Counted from the stretch's first letter, positions 51,934 through 60,595 are shown. The stretch is DNA of 64,000 bases from Eikenella glucosivorans (GCF_016025525.2 NZ_JACSGR010000002.1:1-64000), one strand, 5' to 3'. Program-made: numbers and translations. Notes: a model not told the origin generated them from the letters alone.

Positions 51934-51949
51934 TAATCCTTTAGGATTA
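51934..51949. promoter_or_regulatory. NarL/NarP-like 7-2-7 palindrome, narX/narK
   Basis: TAATCCT-TT-AGGATTA, a perfect inverted repeat extended to 8 bp per arm (51933-51950). It has the 7-2-7 spacing of NarL/NarP operators, 118 bp before narX and 177 bp before the first narK. Confidence 0.6.
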
Positions 51950-52125
51950 GACAGCCTAGCTACAACAGGGCTTATTTCACGCAGGGCTTTGTTCTAGAAT
52001 TTCTGCCGGAACAGCGGTTTTGGCCGGCCTGATGAAATGTTTTTTTATCAATAAGATATGCTGAATCATCTTTTCAGGTAGCCTGATGATCCGCCCGATT
52101 CATATCATGATATAGAGAATAAAAA

Positions 52126-53376
52126 ATGAGATCAGAAAACTACAAACGCTACTCGGTATTGGCTTCCAGCACCTTCTCGTTCACCGTTTGCTTTATGGTG
52201 TGGATGATGTTGGCGATTGTCGGCGTGAAGGTGCAGGAGCAGCTCGGCCTGAACGAAACACAAACCGGCATCCTGATGGCCGTGCCGGTGCTTTCCGGCT
52301 CGCTCATCCGAGTGCCGCTGGGCATCTGGACCGACAAATTCGGCGGCCGCATCGTGATGTTCGTGCTGATGCTGCTGTCCGTGCCCGCCATCTTTCTGAT
52401 GGCCTATGCCACGCATTATTGGCACTTCATCGCCATCGGCCTGATGATGGGCTTGGCCGGCGGCTCGTTTTCGGTGGGCACGCCCTATGTGGCGCGCTGG
52501 TTTCCCAAGCAGCAGCAGGGCTTGGCGATGGGCATTTTCGGCGCGGGCAACGCGGGCAGCGCCATCAACAAATTCGTCGCCCCCGCGCTGATTAAATATT
52601 CTGCTGCGGCAGGCGCGGGCGCGGCGGCCTGGGTCATCGTGCCCAAGGTGTATGCCGCGATTATGGCCGCCACCGCCGTGTTGTTTTGGTTTACCACCTA
52701 TCCCACCCCGCATAACCCGAACACTGCGCCCAAGGCTTCGCTGAAAGAACAGTTGGCGATGCTGAAAGACCCGGGCGTGCTGCGCTACAGCCAGTATTAT
52801 TCCGTGGTGTTCGGCGGCTACGTCGGCTTGGCGCTGTGGATGACCAAATACTACATCAACGAATACGGCCTCGAAATGGCCACCGCCGGCCTGCTGGCGG
52901 CCTGTTTCTCGCTGCCCGGCGGCGTGCTGCGCGCCATCGGCGGCTGGCTGTCGGACAAATACGGCGCATACAAAGTTACCTGGGGCGTGATGTGGGTGCT
53001 GTGGGTGTGCTTCTTCATCCTGTCCTACCCGCAAACCGATTTCGTGATTGCCACCACCCACGGCCCGCAGAGCTTCCATATCGGCCTGAACGTGGTGTTG
53101 TTTACCATTCTGATGTTCACCGCCGGCATCGCCATGGCGGTGGGCAAGGCTTCGGTGTTCAAATTCGTAGCCGACGACTATCCGAACGACATCGGCACGG
53201 TGTCCGGCATTGTCGGCTTGGCGGGCGGTTTGGGCGGCTTCCTCTTGCCGATTATGTTCGGCATGCTGCTCGATCTCACCGGCATCCGCTCCACCACCTT
53301 CATGCTGCTCTACGGCACGGTGTGCGTGTCGCTGGTTTGGATGCACTTCTCGTTTAAAGCCAAACGCGGCCAGTAA
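52126..53376 (+). CDS. narK: nitrate/nitrite transporter, NarK1 type
   Basis: 416 residues, twelve-helix major facilitator of the NNP family. Seen: LNETQTGILMAVPVLSGSLIR, the loop signature LGIWTDKFGGRIV, and two NNP glycine-rich motifs, GLAGGSFSVGTPYVARWFP and GIVGLAGGLGGFLLPIMFG. NarK1 types usually act as nitrate/proton symporters; this assignment rests on its shorter length and its tandem place before a longer NarK. Single DUS at 52073-52084 upstream. Separated from the second narK by a DUS hairpin. Confidence 0.92.
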   Translation: MRSENYKRYSVLASSTFSFTVCFMVWMMLAIVGVKVQEQLGLNETQTGILMAVPVLSGSLIRVPLGIWTDKFGGRIVMFVLMLLSVPAIFLMAYATHYWHFIAIGLMMGLAGGSFSVGTPYVARWFPKQQQGLAMGIFGAGNAGSAINKFVAPALIKYSAAAGAGAAAWVIVPKVYAAIMAATAVLFWFTTYPTPHNPNTAPKASLKEQLAMLKDPGVLRYSQYYSVVFGGYVGLALWMTKYYINEYGLEMATAGLLAACFSLPGGVLRAIGGWLSDKYGAYKVTWGVMWVLWVCFFILSYPQTDFVIATTHGPQSFHIGLNVVLFTILMFTAGIAMAVGKASVFKFVADDYPNDIGTVSGIVGLAGGLGGFLLPIMFGMLLDLTGIRSTTFMLLYGTVCVSLVWMHFSFKAKRGQ

Positions 53377-53384
53377 GCCGGAGA

Positions 53385-53435
53385 AGGCTACCTGAAAAAC
53401 GCAGTTAAAGCGCAGCGGAAATTTTCAGGTAGCCC
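53385..53435. terminator. DUS hairpin between the two narK genes
   Basis: AGGCTACCTGAA (53385-53396) with mate TTCAGGTAGCCC (53424-53435, last base differing). It may cause partial termination. Confidence 0.55.
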
Positions 53436-53467
53436 CTAGCAAACCCATATTTCATTAGGAGCACACC

Positions 53468-54850
53468 ATGTCGTCCCACCTGATTCAAGACTGGCGGCCG
53501 GAAGACGCCGAGTTTTGGCAAAACACCGGCCGCAAAGTCGCCCGCCGCAACCTGTGGATTTCCATCCCCGCGCTGTTCCTCGCCTTCGCCATGTGGCAGG
53601 TGTGGAGCGTCACCATCCTCAACCTGCCCAACATCGGCTTTAATTTCAGCAAAAACCAATTGTTCTGGCTGGCGGCGCTGCCCGCCTTATCCGGCTCGAC
53701 ACTGAGGGCGTTTTATTCCTTTATGGTGCCGATTTTCGGCGGCCGCAAATGGACCACGCTGTCTACCGCCAGCCTGCTGCTGCCTGCACTGGGCATCGGT
53801 TTTGCGGTGCAGAATCCGGATACCAGCTATGCCACCATGGTCATCCTGGCGCTGTTGTGCGGCTTCGGTGGCGGCAACTTCTCCTCCAGCATGGCCAACA
53901 TCAGCTTCTTCTTCCCCAAAGCCGAAAAAGGTACCGCCCTCGGCCTGAACGCGGGTTTGGGCAATCTGGGCGTGTCCGCCGTACAGTTTGCCGTGCCGTT
54001 GGCAATCACCGCCGGCCTGTTCGGTGCGCTCGGCGGCGAACCGCAAACCATGATGAAAAACAACGAGACCGTGCAAATCTGGTTGCAAAACGCCGGGTTT
54101 ATCTGGGTGCCGCTGATCCTGATGTCCACCGCCGCCGCCTGGTTCGGCATGAATGATTTGGCCAGTGCCAAAGCCAGCTTCAAAGAGCAGGCCGTGATTT
54201 TTTCGCGCAAGCACAACTGGATCATGTGCATCCTGTATTTGGGCACCTTCGGCTCGTTTTTGGGCTTCTCCGCCGGATTCCCGTTCCTCATCAAACTGCT
54301 GTTCCCCGAAACCGACCCGACCAAATTTGCCTTCCTCGGCCCGCTGATCGGCGCGCTTACCCGTTCCGCCGGCGGCTGGGTGTCCAGCAAGCTGGGCGGC
54401 GCGCGTACCACGCAGATTGTGTTTGTCGGCATGATTGTCGGCGTATTGGGCGTGCTGACCTTCCTGCCGGGGCATAGCGGGGGCGGCAGCTTCGCCGGCT
54501 TTTTTGCCTGCTTCATGCTGCTGTTTGCCTTGAGCGGTGTCGGCAACGCGTCCACCTTCGTGCAGGTGCCGCTGATTTTCCTCGGCTTCCATCAGAAATT
54601 TGTCGATGAAGGAAAAATCACGCAGGAAGAATGCGTGCACAACGCCAACCGCGAAGCGGCCGCCGTGATCGGCTTCACCGCCGCATTTGCGGGCTACGGC
54701 GGTTTCCTGATTCCGAAAAGCTTCGGCACCTCACTCGAACTGCTGGGCAGCGTAAACGGCGCCCTGATCGGCTTTATCGCCTTCTACGTTATCTGTGCCG
54801 CACTCAACTGGTGGTATTACGCGCGCAAAAACGCCGAAGCCAAATGCTGA
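53468..54850 (+). CDS. narK: nitrate/nitrite antiporter, NarK2 type
   Basis: 460 residues, twelve helices. It has the N-terminal RNLWISIPALFLAFAMWQVWS, the NNP motif FGGGNFSSSMANISFFFPKA, AGLGNLGVSAVQF, and a second motif around AAFAGYGGFLIPKSFGTS. This longer form is typical of NarK2/NarU-like nitrate/nitrite exchangers in Neisseriaceae and Pseudomonas. With the first narK it brings nitrate to NarG and removes nitrite. A GGAGCAC-type site precedes the ATG. Confidence 0.93.
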   Translation: MSSHLIQDWRPEDAEFWQNTGRKVARRNLWISIPALFLAFAMWQVWSVTILNLPNIGFNFSKNQLFWLAALPALSGSTLRAFYSFMVPIFGGRKWTTLSTASLLLPALGIGFAVQNPDTSYATMVILALLCGFGGGNFSSSMANISFFFPKAEKGTALGLNAGLGNLGVSAVQFAVPLAITAGLFGALGGEPQTMMKNNETVQIWLQNAGFIWVPLILMSTAAAWFGMNDLASAKASFKEQAVIFSRKHNWIMCILYLGTFGSFLGFSAGFPFLIKLLFPETDPTKFAFLGPLIGALTRSAGGWVSSKLGGARTTQIVFVGMIVGVLGVLTFLPGHSGGGSFAGFFACFMLLFALSGVGNASTFVQVPLIFLGFHQKFVDEGKITQEECVHNANREAAAVIGFTAAFAGYGGFLIPKSFGTSLELLGSVNGALIGFIAFYVICAALNWWYYARKNAEAKC

Positions 54851-54856
54851 ATTAAG

Positions 54857-54899
54857 AGGCTACCTGAAAATTCAACACTGCCGTGTTTTCAGGTAGCCT
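54857..54899 (+). terminator. narK2 terminator (inverted DUS pair)
   Basis: AGGCTACCTGAA (54857-54868) and TTCAGGTAGCCT (54888-54899), followed by TTTACC. Confidence 0.75.
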
Positions 54900-54941
54900 T
54901 TACCACCCGCCGCCCTCCAACCCGATAATAAGGAAACCATC

Positions 54942-56168
54942 ATGGCACTCACCCCCGTCCACGAACTGCAAGCGTTAATCCACGACAAAATTGCAGCCGC
55001 CCGCAAACAGCCTGAAAGCGAACGTGTGCCGCTGCTGTCGGCGGTGGGGCGCGTGCTGGCGCAGGATGTGGCTTCCACGCTGAACCTGCCGCCTGCCGAT
55101 ATTTCCGCCATGGACGGCTATGCGCTGCCCGGGGCCGCCGCTGCAGGCAGCGAGTGGCAGGTAGTGGGCGAATCGGTGGCCGGGCAGCCGTTTTCGGGCA
55201 GCCTGTCGGAGAACGGCTGTGTGCGGATCATGACCGGCGCGGTGGTGCCGCCCGAATGCAGCAGCGTGGTGATTCAGGAAAACGTGCAGTTGCAAGACGG
55301 CATCATCCGCCTGGAAAAAGACGCGGCCGAAGGCGGCAACATCCGCCGCTGTGGGGAGGAAATCGCGGCGGGCGAAACCGTGTTGCAGGCGGGGCGGATT
55401 CTGCGCCAGGCCGACATCATGCTCTTGGCCGCACTGGGCTATGCCGAAATCGAGGTATTCCGCAAGCTGCGCGTGGCCGTGCTGTCCAGCGGCGACGAAC
55501 TGCTGGAGCCGGGTGAGGCCAGCAGCCGCACCGACCGCATTTACGACAGCAACCGCCCGATGCTGATGGCGCGGCTGGCCGCGCTGCCGGTGGAGGTAAT
55601 CGATTTCGGGCAGGTGGCCGACAAGCTGGAAGACGTGCTGCGGATGCTGGATAAGGTGATCCAGCAGGCCGACGTGCTGATTACCACCGGCGGCGTGTCG
55701 GTGGGCGATTACGACTTCATGCGCGAGGCCGTGGAGCGTGTGGGCAGCATCCACCACTACAAGGTTGCGCTCAAGCCGGGCAAGCCCTTCGTGTTCGGCC
55801 AAATCATGACCACTTGGTGCTTCGGCCTGCCGGGTAACCCCGTGTCCGGCTTTGTCGGTTTTGATATTTTCCTCAAAGCCGCACTGTGGCAGCTCTGTGG
55901 TGCGGCCGACATCCCGCCGCCGCTGCGCTTTGCCGCCAAACTGTCCGAGCCGGTAACGAAGAACCACAGCCGCACCGACATCCAGCGTGCTATCATCAGC
56001 CGCCAAGAAGACGGTACTTGGCTGGCCGCGCCCTGCGGCCGCCAGGATTCGCACCGCATCTATCAGGTCAGCCGCGCCAATGCTTATCTGATCATCCCCG
56101 CCGAAAGCGGCTCGCTGCCGGTGGGGGCGGAAGTAACCGTACAGCCGTTTGACGAAGCGTTTCTGTAA
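54942..56168 (+). CDS. moeA: molybdopterin molybdenumtransferase
   Basis: Inserts molybdate into adenylated molybdopterin, making active Mo cofactor. 408 residues, full length. Motifs: VASTLNLPPADISAMDGYAL near the N-terminus, then the MoaB/Mog-like domain with LSSGDELLEPGE, YDSNRPML, TTGGVSVGDYDFM (about 247-259), KPGKPFVFG and GLPGNPVSGFVGF. A C-terminal beta-barrel domain IV follows. First of a plus-strand set of cofactor genes (moeA, moaA, moaB, mobA, moaC, moaD, moaE), downstream of the narK genes. Confidence 0.96.
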   Translation: MALTPVHELQALIHDKIAAARKQPESERVPLLSAVGRVLAQDVASTLNLPPADISAMDGYALPGAAAAGSEWQVVGESVAGQPFSGSLSENGCVRIMTGAVVPPECSSVVIQENVQLQDGIIRLEKDAAEGGNIRRCGEEIAAGETVLQAGRILRQADIMLLAALGYAEIEVFRKLRVAVLSSGDELLEPGEASSRTDRIYDSNRPMLMARLAALPVEVIDFGQVADKLEDVLRMLDKVIQQADVLITTGGVSVGDYDFMREAVERVGSIHHYKVALKPGKPFVFGQIMTTWCFGLPGNPVSGFVGFDIFLKAALWQLCGAADIPPPLRFAAKLSEPVTKNHSRTDIQRAIISRQEDGTWLAAPCGRQDSHRIYQVSRANAYLIIPAESGSLPVGAEVTVQPFDEAFL

Positions 56169-56177
56169 ACACGCTTC

Positions 56178-56237
56178 AGGCTACCTGAAAAATATTTACG
56201 GGTTCCCCAAAGCCGGCCCTTAATTTTCAGGTAGCCT
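56178..56237. terminator. inverted DUS pair between moeA and moaA
   Basis: AGGCTACCTGAA (56178-56189) and TTCAGGTAGCCT (56226-56237). Confidence 0.65.
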
Positions 56238-56288
56238 TGATACCCAAACACAAAAATAAATGCCGAACACACATCAGAGACCCGCGCC

Positions 56289-57275
56289 ATGACCGCCCAA
56301 CCCCCGCTCACCGACCCCTACCAACGCCGCCTCAGCTACCTGCGGCTGTCGGTTACCGACCTGTGCAACTACCGCTGCACCTACTGCCTGCCCGACGGTT
56401 ATCAGGGCAAAGCCAAGCCCGACGAGCTGACCCTGCCCGAAATCCAAACCCTGGTAAACGTATTCGCCGCCGCCGGCACACGCAAAATCCGGCTCACCGG
56501 CGGCGAGCCCACCCTGCGCCGCGACCTGGCCGACATCATCGCCGCCTGCAAAGCCAACCCGCTGATTGAAAATGTGGCGCTCACCACCAACGCCTTCCGC
56601 CTGGCCAAACTCTTCCCCGCCTACCGTGCCGCCGGGCTGGACAAAATCAACATCAGCATCGACAGCTTCGACCCCGACACCTTTTTCCAAATCACCGGCA
56701 AACGCGAATGCGCCAACATCCTGCGCGCGCTCGACGGTATTTTGGATGCAGGCTTCTACGGCGTGAAAGTGAACACCCTGCTGCTGCGCCGCTATGCCGA
56801 GCGCACGCTGGCCGACGCGCTTGCCTTCGTGCGCGCCCGCCCCGTTACCCTGCGCTTCATCGAGCTGATGCAAACCGGCGACAACGGCGCCTTCTTCAAC
56901 AGCCAGCACCTCTCCGCCGCCGAAATCGAGCGCGGCCTGCAAGAGCAGGGCTGGCAGCTTGCCCCGCGCCTGCCGCACGCCGGCCCCGCACGCGAATATT
57001 TCCACCGCGATTTCGCCGGCAGCATCGGCTTCATCGCCCCGTATAGCGAAGACTTCTGCAAAAGCTGCAACCGCCTGCGCGTGACCGCCCAAGGCAAAAT
57101 GCACCTCTGCCTGTTCGGCGGCATCGCCTACGATTTGCGCCCCTTCCTGCGCGCTGGCAATGCCGAAGGCCTGCGGCAATACCTGCACCAAACCATCGCC
57201 GAAAAGCCCGAACACCACTATCTGCACGACAAAAAAGTCGGCCTCATCACCAACCTGTCCATGACCGGAGGCTAA
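56289..57275 (+). CDS. moaA: GTP 3',8-cyclase MoaA
   Basis: Radical-SAM enzyme that turns GTP into the 3',8-cyclo intermediate, the first step to molybdopterin. 328 residues. The N-terminal [4Fe-4S]-SAM motif CNYRCTYC (about 26-33), IRLTGGEPTLRRD, and the C-terminal cluster CKSCNRLRVTAQGKMHLCLF (about 257-276) are all present. It ends in the conserved Gly-Gly (LSMTGG). The next gene starts 3 bp after its stop. Confidence 0.97.
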   Translation: MTAQPPLTDPYQRRLSYLRLSVTDLCNYRCTYCLPDGYQGKAKPDELTLPEIQTLVNVFAAAGTRKIRLTGGEPTLRRDLADIIAACKANPLIENVALTTNAFRLAKLFPAYRAAGLDKINISIDSFDPDTFFQITGKRECANILRALDGILDAGFYGVKVNTLLLRRYAERTLADALAFVRARPVTLRFIELMQTGDNGAFFNSQHLSAAEIERGLQEQGWQLAPRLPHAGPAREYFHRDFAGSIGFIAPYSEDFCKSCNRLRVTAQGKMHLCLFGGIAYDLRPFLRAGNAEGLRQYLHQTIAEKPEHHYLHDKKVGLITNLSMTGG

Positions 57276-57278
57276 ACC

Positions 57279-57800
57279 ATGCACCGCGCCGCGCCCGAAT
57301 TCCGCCCCTTCCGCATCCACCTGCTCACCGTTACCGACACCCGCAGCCCGAAAGAAGACGGCAGCGGTAATTATTTGGCCGAAGCCCTGCAAAACGCCGG
57401 CCATGTGCTGCACGCGCGCGAATGGTGCCGCGACGAGCTGTATGACATCCGCGCCCGCGTGTCCGTTGCCATTGCCGAGCCGGACACCGATGTAGTGTTG
57501 ATTACCGGCGGCACCGGCATGTTCGACCGCGATGTCACCCCCGATGCGGTGGAAATCCTGTTCGACAAAGCCATCCCCGGCTTCGGCGAAGTGTTCCGCG
57601 CCGTGTCTTTGCAGGAAATCGGCATGTCCACCATCCAATCCCGCGCGGTGGCGGGCATCGCCAACCGGACGCTGATTTTCTGCCTGCCCGGTTCCACCGG
57701 CGCCTGCCGCACCGCCTGGGAAAACATCATCGCCCCGCAGCTCGACCCGCGCATCAACAGTTGCGGCTTCACCCGCGTGCTGAACGCGTGGGGCAAATAA
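57279..57800 (+). CDS. moaB: molybdopterin adenylyltransferase-like protein MoaB/Mog
   Basis: 173 residues, MoCF_biosynth fold. HLLTVTDTRSPKEDGSGN (about 14-31), the nucleotide loop LITGGTGMFDRDVTPDAVEI (about 70-89) and CLPGSTGACRTAWENIIAPQL match the MoaB family. As no separate mog gene is seen in the window, this protein may carry out the adenylation of molybdopterin before MoeA acts, as shown for some MoaB proteins. Tightly packed between moaA and mobA. Confidence 0.93.
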   Translation: MHRAAPEFRPFRIHLLTVTDTRSPKEDGSGNYLAEALQNAGHVLHAREWCRDELYDIRARVSVAIAEPDTDVVLITGGTGMFDRDVTPDAVEILFDKAIPGFGEVFRAVSLQEIGMSTIQSRAVAGIANRTLIFCLPGSTGACRTAWENIIAPQLDPRINSCGFTRVLNAWGK

Positions 57801-57804
57801 AACA

Positions 57805-58419
57805 ATGGATTCCACGGCGGCACAGCGGGAACCGCTGCTGATTTTGTGCGGCGGGCTGAGCCGGCGCATGGGCAGCCCCAAACCCTTGCTGACCTACCGC
57901 GGCGTACCGCTGATAGAGCGTTTGGCTGCGGCGGCGCAACGCCCGCTGTGGCTGGCGGCGGCGGGGCAGCGTTTCCCCCGTCTGCCGCAGGCGCACTATC
58001 TATCCGATGCCCTACCTGAACGGCAGGGCGCCCTGTCCGCCGTCCTGCCCGCGCTGGAATGGGCGGCGGGGCAGGGCTACGGCGGCGTGTATGTGCTGTC
58101 TTGCGATACGCTGCTGCTACCCGAGCAGGTGGCGGATTGTTTGCAGCAGGCGCGAAACAACGCGGCGTGGTATGGCGGTGTGGCGGCTTTGCAGGACGGA
58201 GAACGGGTGTATCCGCTGCTGGCGCATTGGTCGGCGGCGCTGGTCGAACCGCTGCGGCAGTATTTGGAAAGCGGGCAGCGCCGCGTTACAACGTGGCTGG
58301 AAACCGTGCCGTTTGCCGCCGCGCCGCTGTCGGCCGAGTGGCGGCCGTTGTGCAATTTCAACACGCCGCAGGAGTTTGAGCAGGCGGTGGTGCAGGCGGA
58401 GCGGCTGGAGTGGGAATAA
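57805..58419 (+). CDS. mobA: molybdenum cofactor guanylyltransferase
   Basis: Attaches GMP to Mo-molybdopterin, giving the (bis-)MGD form that NarG needs. 204 residues. The nucleotidyltransferase signature ILCGGLSRRMGSPKPLLTYRG (positions about 12-32, GGxSxRMGxxK) and the metal-binding Asp in VLSCDTLLLPEQV are visible. NMN/CTP-type relatives (MocA) are less likely given NarG next door. It starts 4 bp after moaB. A palindromic repeat and foreign-type DUS follow before moaC. Confidence 0.92.
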   Translation: MDSTAAQREPLLILCGGLSRRMGSPKPLLTYRGVPLIERLAAAAQRPLWLAAAGQRFPRLPQAHYLSDALPERQGALSAVLPALEWAAGQGYGGVYVLSCDTLLLPEQVADCLQQARNNAAWYGGVAALQDGERVYPLLAHWSAALVEPLRQYLESGQRRVTTWLETVPFAAAPLSAEWRPLCNFNTPQEFEQAVVQAERLEWE

Positions 58420-58447
58420 CGTTTCCGGCTGGCTGAAACGGATGTTT

Positions 58448-58645
58448 TTCAGACGGCCTGAGCAGGGGGGCTGAAGCCCGTCATTTGAGCGTATCGATAA
58501 AAGATTGGCGGGCTGAAGCCCGCCCTACGCAACCCAACAAAGCCACCGTTTATTTTGCATATTGATATTTTTCAGGTAGCCTTTACAGCAGGTGCACATT
58601 AAGGGGCTACCTGAAAATTTCAGGCCGTCCGTTTTCAGACGGCCT
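58448..58645. repeat. mixed DUS and small palindrome cluster between mobA and moaC
   Basis: TTCAGACGGCCT at 58448-58459 and 58634-58645 (Neisseria dialect), a perfect hairpin GGCGGGCTGAAGCCCGCC at 58508-58525 of a kind frequent in Neisseria, and an Eikenella DUS at 58571-58582. No gene is present. Confidence 0.8.
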
Positions 58646-58674
58646 TCAATGAGTTTTTACACAAGGACAAGATT

Positions 58675-59145
58675 TTGCTGACACATTTAGACCGACAAGG
58701 CCGCAGCAGCATGGTGGACGTGGGCGACAAAGCCGTGACCCGCCGCGTGGCCGCAGCCGCCGGGCGCGTGGTGTTCCCGCCCGAAGTTTATGCCCGAATC
58801 CAGGCCGCCAACGGCCAAACCGCCAAAGGTGCGATTACCGAAGTGGCGCGGCTGGCGGGCATCATGGCGGCGAAAAACACCGCCAACCTGATCCCGCTGT
58901 GCCACCCGATGATGCTGGAGCGCTGCAAGCTGGAGCTGGCCTACGACGATGCCGCGCACAGCCTGAACATCCGCGCGGAAGTGGCCGTGAGCCACAAAAC
59001 CGGCGTGGAAATGGAAGCGCTCACCGCCGTGTCCGTGGCCGCGCTCACCGTGTACGACATGACCAAGGCCTTGAGCCACGACATCCAAATCCAAGACATC
59101 CGCCTGGTGCACAAATCCGGAGGCAAACATGAGTTCAACCGTTGA
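58675..59145 (+). CDS. moaC: cyclic pyranopterin monophosphate synthase
   Basis: Converts the MoaA product to cyclic pyranopterin monophosphate. 156 residues from a TTG at 58675 with AAGGA upstream. The N-terminus LTHLDRQGRSSMVDVGDKA lines up with LTHINAAGEAHMVDV of E. coli MoaC, so the TTG is preferred over the ATG at 58711. Active-site motifs: AAKNTANLIPLCHPM (about 62-76), the EVAVSHKTGVEMEALTAVSV helix, MTKAL, and the Lys of VHKSGGK. The last 17 bases overlap moaD. Confidence 0.95.
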   Translation: MLTHLDRQGRSSMVDVGDKAVTRRVAAAAGRVVFPPEVYARIQAANGQTAKGAITEVARLAGIMAAKNTANLIPLCHPMMLERCKLELAYDDAAHSLNIRAEVAVSHKTGVEMEALTAVSVAALTVYDMTKALSHDIQIQDIRLVHKSGGKHEFNR

Positions 59146-59383
59146 AATCACCGTGCTGTATTTCGCCGCCCTGCGCGAACAGGCCGGCAAAGAGCAGGAA
59201 ACGCTCGCCGTTGCCGCAGGCAGCACCCCCGCCGCGCTGTATGAACAGTTGGCGCGGCAATATAATTTCAGCCTGCCGCAGGAGCGTATCCGTGCGGCGG
59301 TAAACCACGCCTTTGCCGATTGGACGCAGCCGCTGGCCGAGCGCGACATCGTGGCCTTCATCCCGCCCGTGGCCGGAGGTTGA
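59129..59383 (+). CDS. moaD: molybdopterin synthase small subunit (sulfur carrier)
   Basis: 84 residues with a ubiquitin-like fold and C-terminal Gly-Gly (PPVAGG), the point of adenylation by MoeB and of thiocarboxylate formation. It overlaps the end of moaC and is followed 1 bp later by moaE, so the three are translationally linked. FAALREQAG and the D(I)VAFIPPVAGG end are typical of MoaD. Confidence 0.94.
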   Translation: MSSTVEITVLYFAALREQAGKEQETLAVAAGSTPAALYEQLARQYNFSLPQERIRAAVNHAFADWTQPLAERDIVAFIPPVAGG

Positions 59384-59384
59384 A

Positions 59385-59828
59385 ATGTTTGATTTGACCG
59401 AACAAGCCATCGACAGCCAAGCCCTGCGCCAAAGGCTGCTGGACAACGAGCAATGTGGCGCCTTCCTCAGTTTTGAAGGCTGGGTGCGCCGCCAAAACGA
59501 CGGCCGGCGCGTGGATTATTTGGTGTACAGAGTGTACGAAGAGCTGGCGCGCCGCCAGGGGCAGGCCGTAATCGAAGAGGCCAAACGCCGCTTCGGGCTG
59601 GCAGAAGCCGTGTGCGTGCACCGCCACGGGCGGCTGGAAGTGGGCGACATGGCCGTGTGGGTGGGCGTCACCGCCGGCCACCGCGACGCAGCCTTCGCCG
59701 GCTGCCGCTTCATCATCGACACCGTAAAGGCCGAAGTGCCGATTTGGAAACAGGAGTTTTACAGCGATAGCGTGATCTCCGCCTGGCCGGATAACCAAAC
59801 GGCCGATGCCAAGCGACGGCAGTTTTGA
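59385..59828 (+). CDS. moaE: molybdopterin synthase large subunit
   Basis: 147 residues from the ATG at 59385, 1 bp after the moaD stop. Transfers sulfur from MoaD thiocarboxylate to the pterin, forming the dithiolene. Motifs: CGAFLSFEGWVRRQNDGRRV (about 23-42), VCVHRHGRLEVGDMAVWVGV and the active-site Lys in VPIWKQEFYSD near residue 120-130. Closes the cofactor gene set. Confidence 0.95.
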   Translation: MFDLTEQAIDSQALRQRLLDNEQCGAFLSFEGWVRRQNDGRRVDYLVYRVYEELARRQGQAVIEEAKRRFGLAEAVCVHRHGRLEVGDMAVWVGVTAGHRDAAFAGCRFIIDTVKAEVPIWKQEFYSDSVISAWPDNQTADAKRRQF

Positions 59829-60221
59829 TAACGCCCGCATCGGAAAACCGGCGGGCCTTTGCAAAGATTCAGGCTACCTGAAAATACGGCTGCAACGAAA
59901 TGCAGTCGGGTTTCAGGTAGCCTGTTTGCTTTCAACCAACCAGGCTGCCTGAAAACTTGATCGGCAAGGAAATTAATATTTCCGCTTGGCGGAAATGCCG
60001 TTTCCCTTTATTCCGGCTTTGTTTTGCCTACGTTGAAGTTAATGTTTTAGGCAGGTTGCTCAAACCCGTCGGCCGGGTTTTTGCCCAATCGGCACACTGG
60101 CGCCGAATCTTTTGTCCAATGTGCACTATCGCCTTGAGCCAGCGGCTGAAAATCGGATAAAATAGCAGGCAGAAAGAGCGGCTTTCCTGCGCCGCCAACC
60201 GTATTTCGAAAGCAGAAAATC
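59829..60221. other. intergenic region moaE to cupin gene
   Basis: About 390 bp without a gene. It contains an Eikenella DUS pair (59871-59882, 59912-59923), AGGCTGCCTGAA of another dialect at 59942-59953 and the palindrome GGAAAT-TAAT-ATTTCC (59968-59983). Confidence 0.65.
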
Positions 60222-60560
60222 ATGCAAGGCTATCAACTCAACCCGAAAGAAACTTTGGGCGGCATTGTGGTGGAAGATGCCGATCAGCAAATCGTTCAGC
60301 TCAACCTGCAAAAAGGCAACGAAGTGCCGCCGTATTCCGCCGAAGCCATCATCACTGTGGTCGTGCTGGCCGGCGCGGCTCGCGTGAAAACTGAGCAGGG
60401 GCACATTGATTTGCACCCGATGAACCTAGCGCGCATCGAGCCGGGCGAAACGCACGTGATCGAAGCTTTGGAAAACGACACTTCAATTTTGGTTGTGAAA
60501 CAGCTGTGTTACAACGCGCTGCTGAATAAAAAGCTGCGCTTCGGTCAGTGCTGTTTATAA
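60222..60560 (+). CDS. small cupin-like protein
   Basis: 112 residues, one cupin barrel (ITVVVLAGAARVKTEQG, LHPMNLARIEPGETHVIEAL). Only one or two His are present, so a canonical metal site is doubtful. It ends with a Cys-Cys-Leu tail (RFGQCCL). It lies 114 bp before grcA on the same strand. Function unknown; a ligand-binding or sensing role is possible. Confidence 0.78.
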   Translation: MQGYQLNPKETLGGIVVEDADQQIVQLNLQKGNEVPPYSAEAIITVVVLAGAARVKTEQGHIDLHPMNLARIEPGETHVIEALENDTSILVVKQLCYNALLNKKLRFGQCCL

Positions 60561-60595
60561 AGTTTGTTTTGCCGCATCGGATTCCCGCTTAGGGT

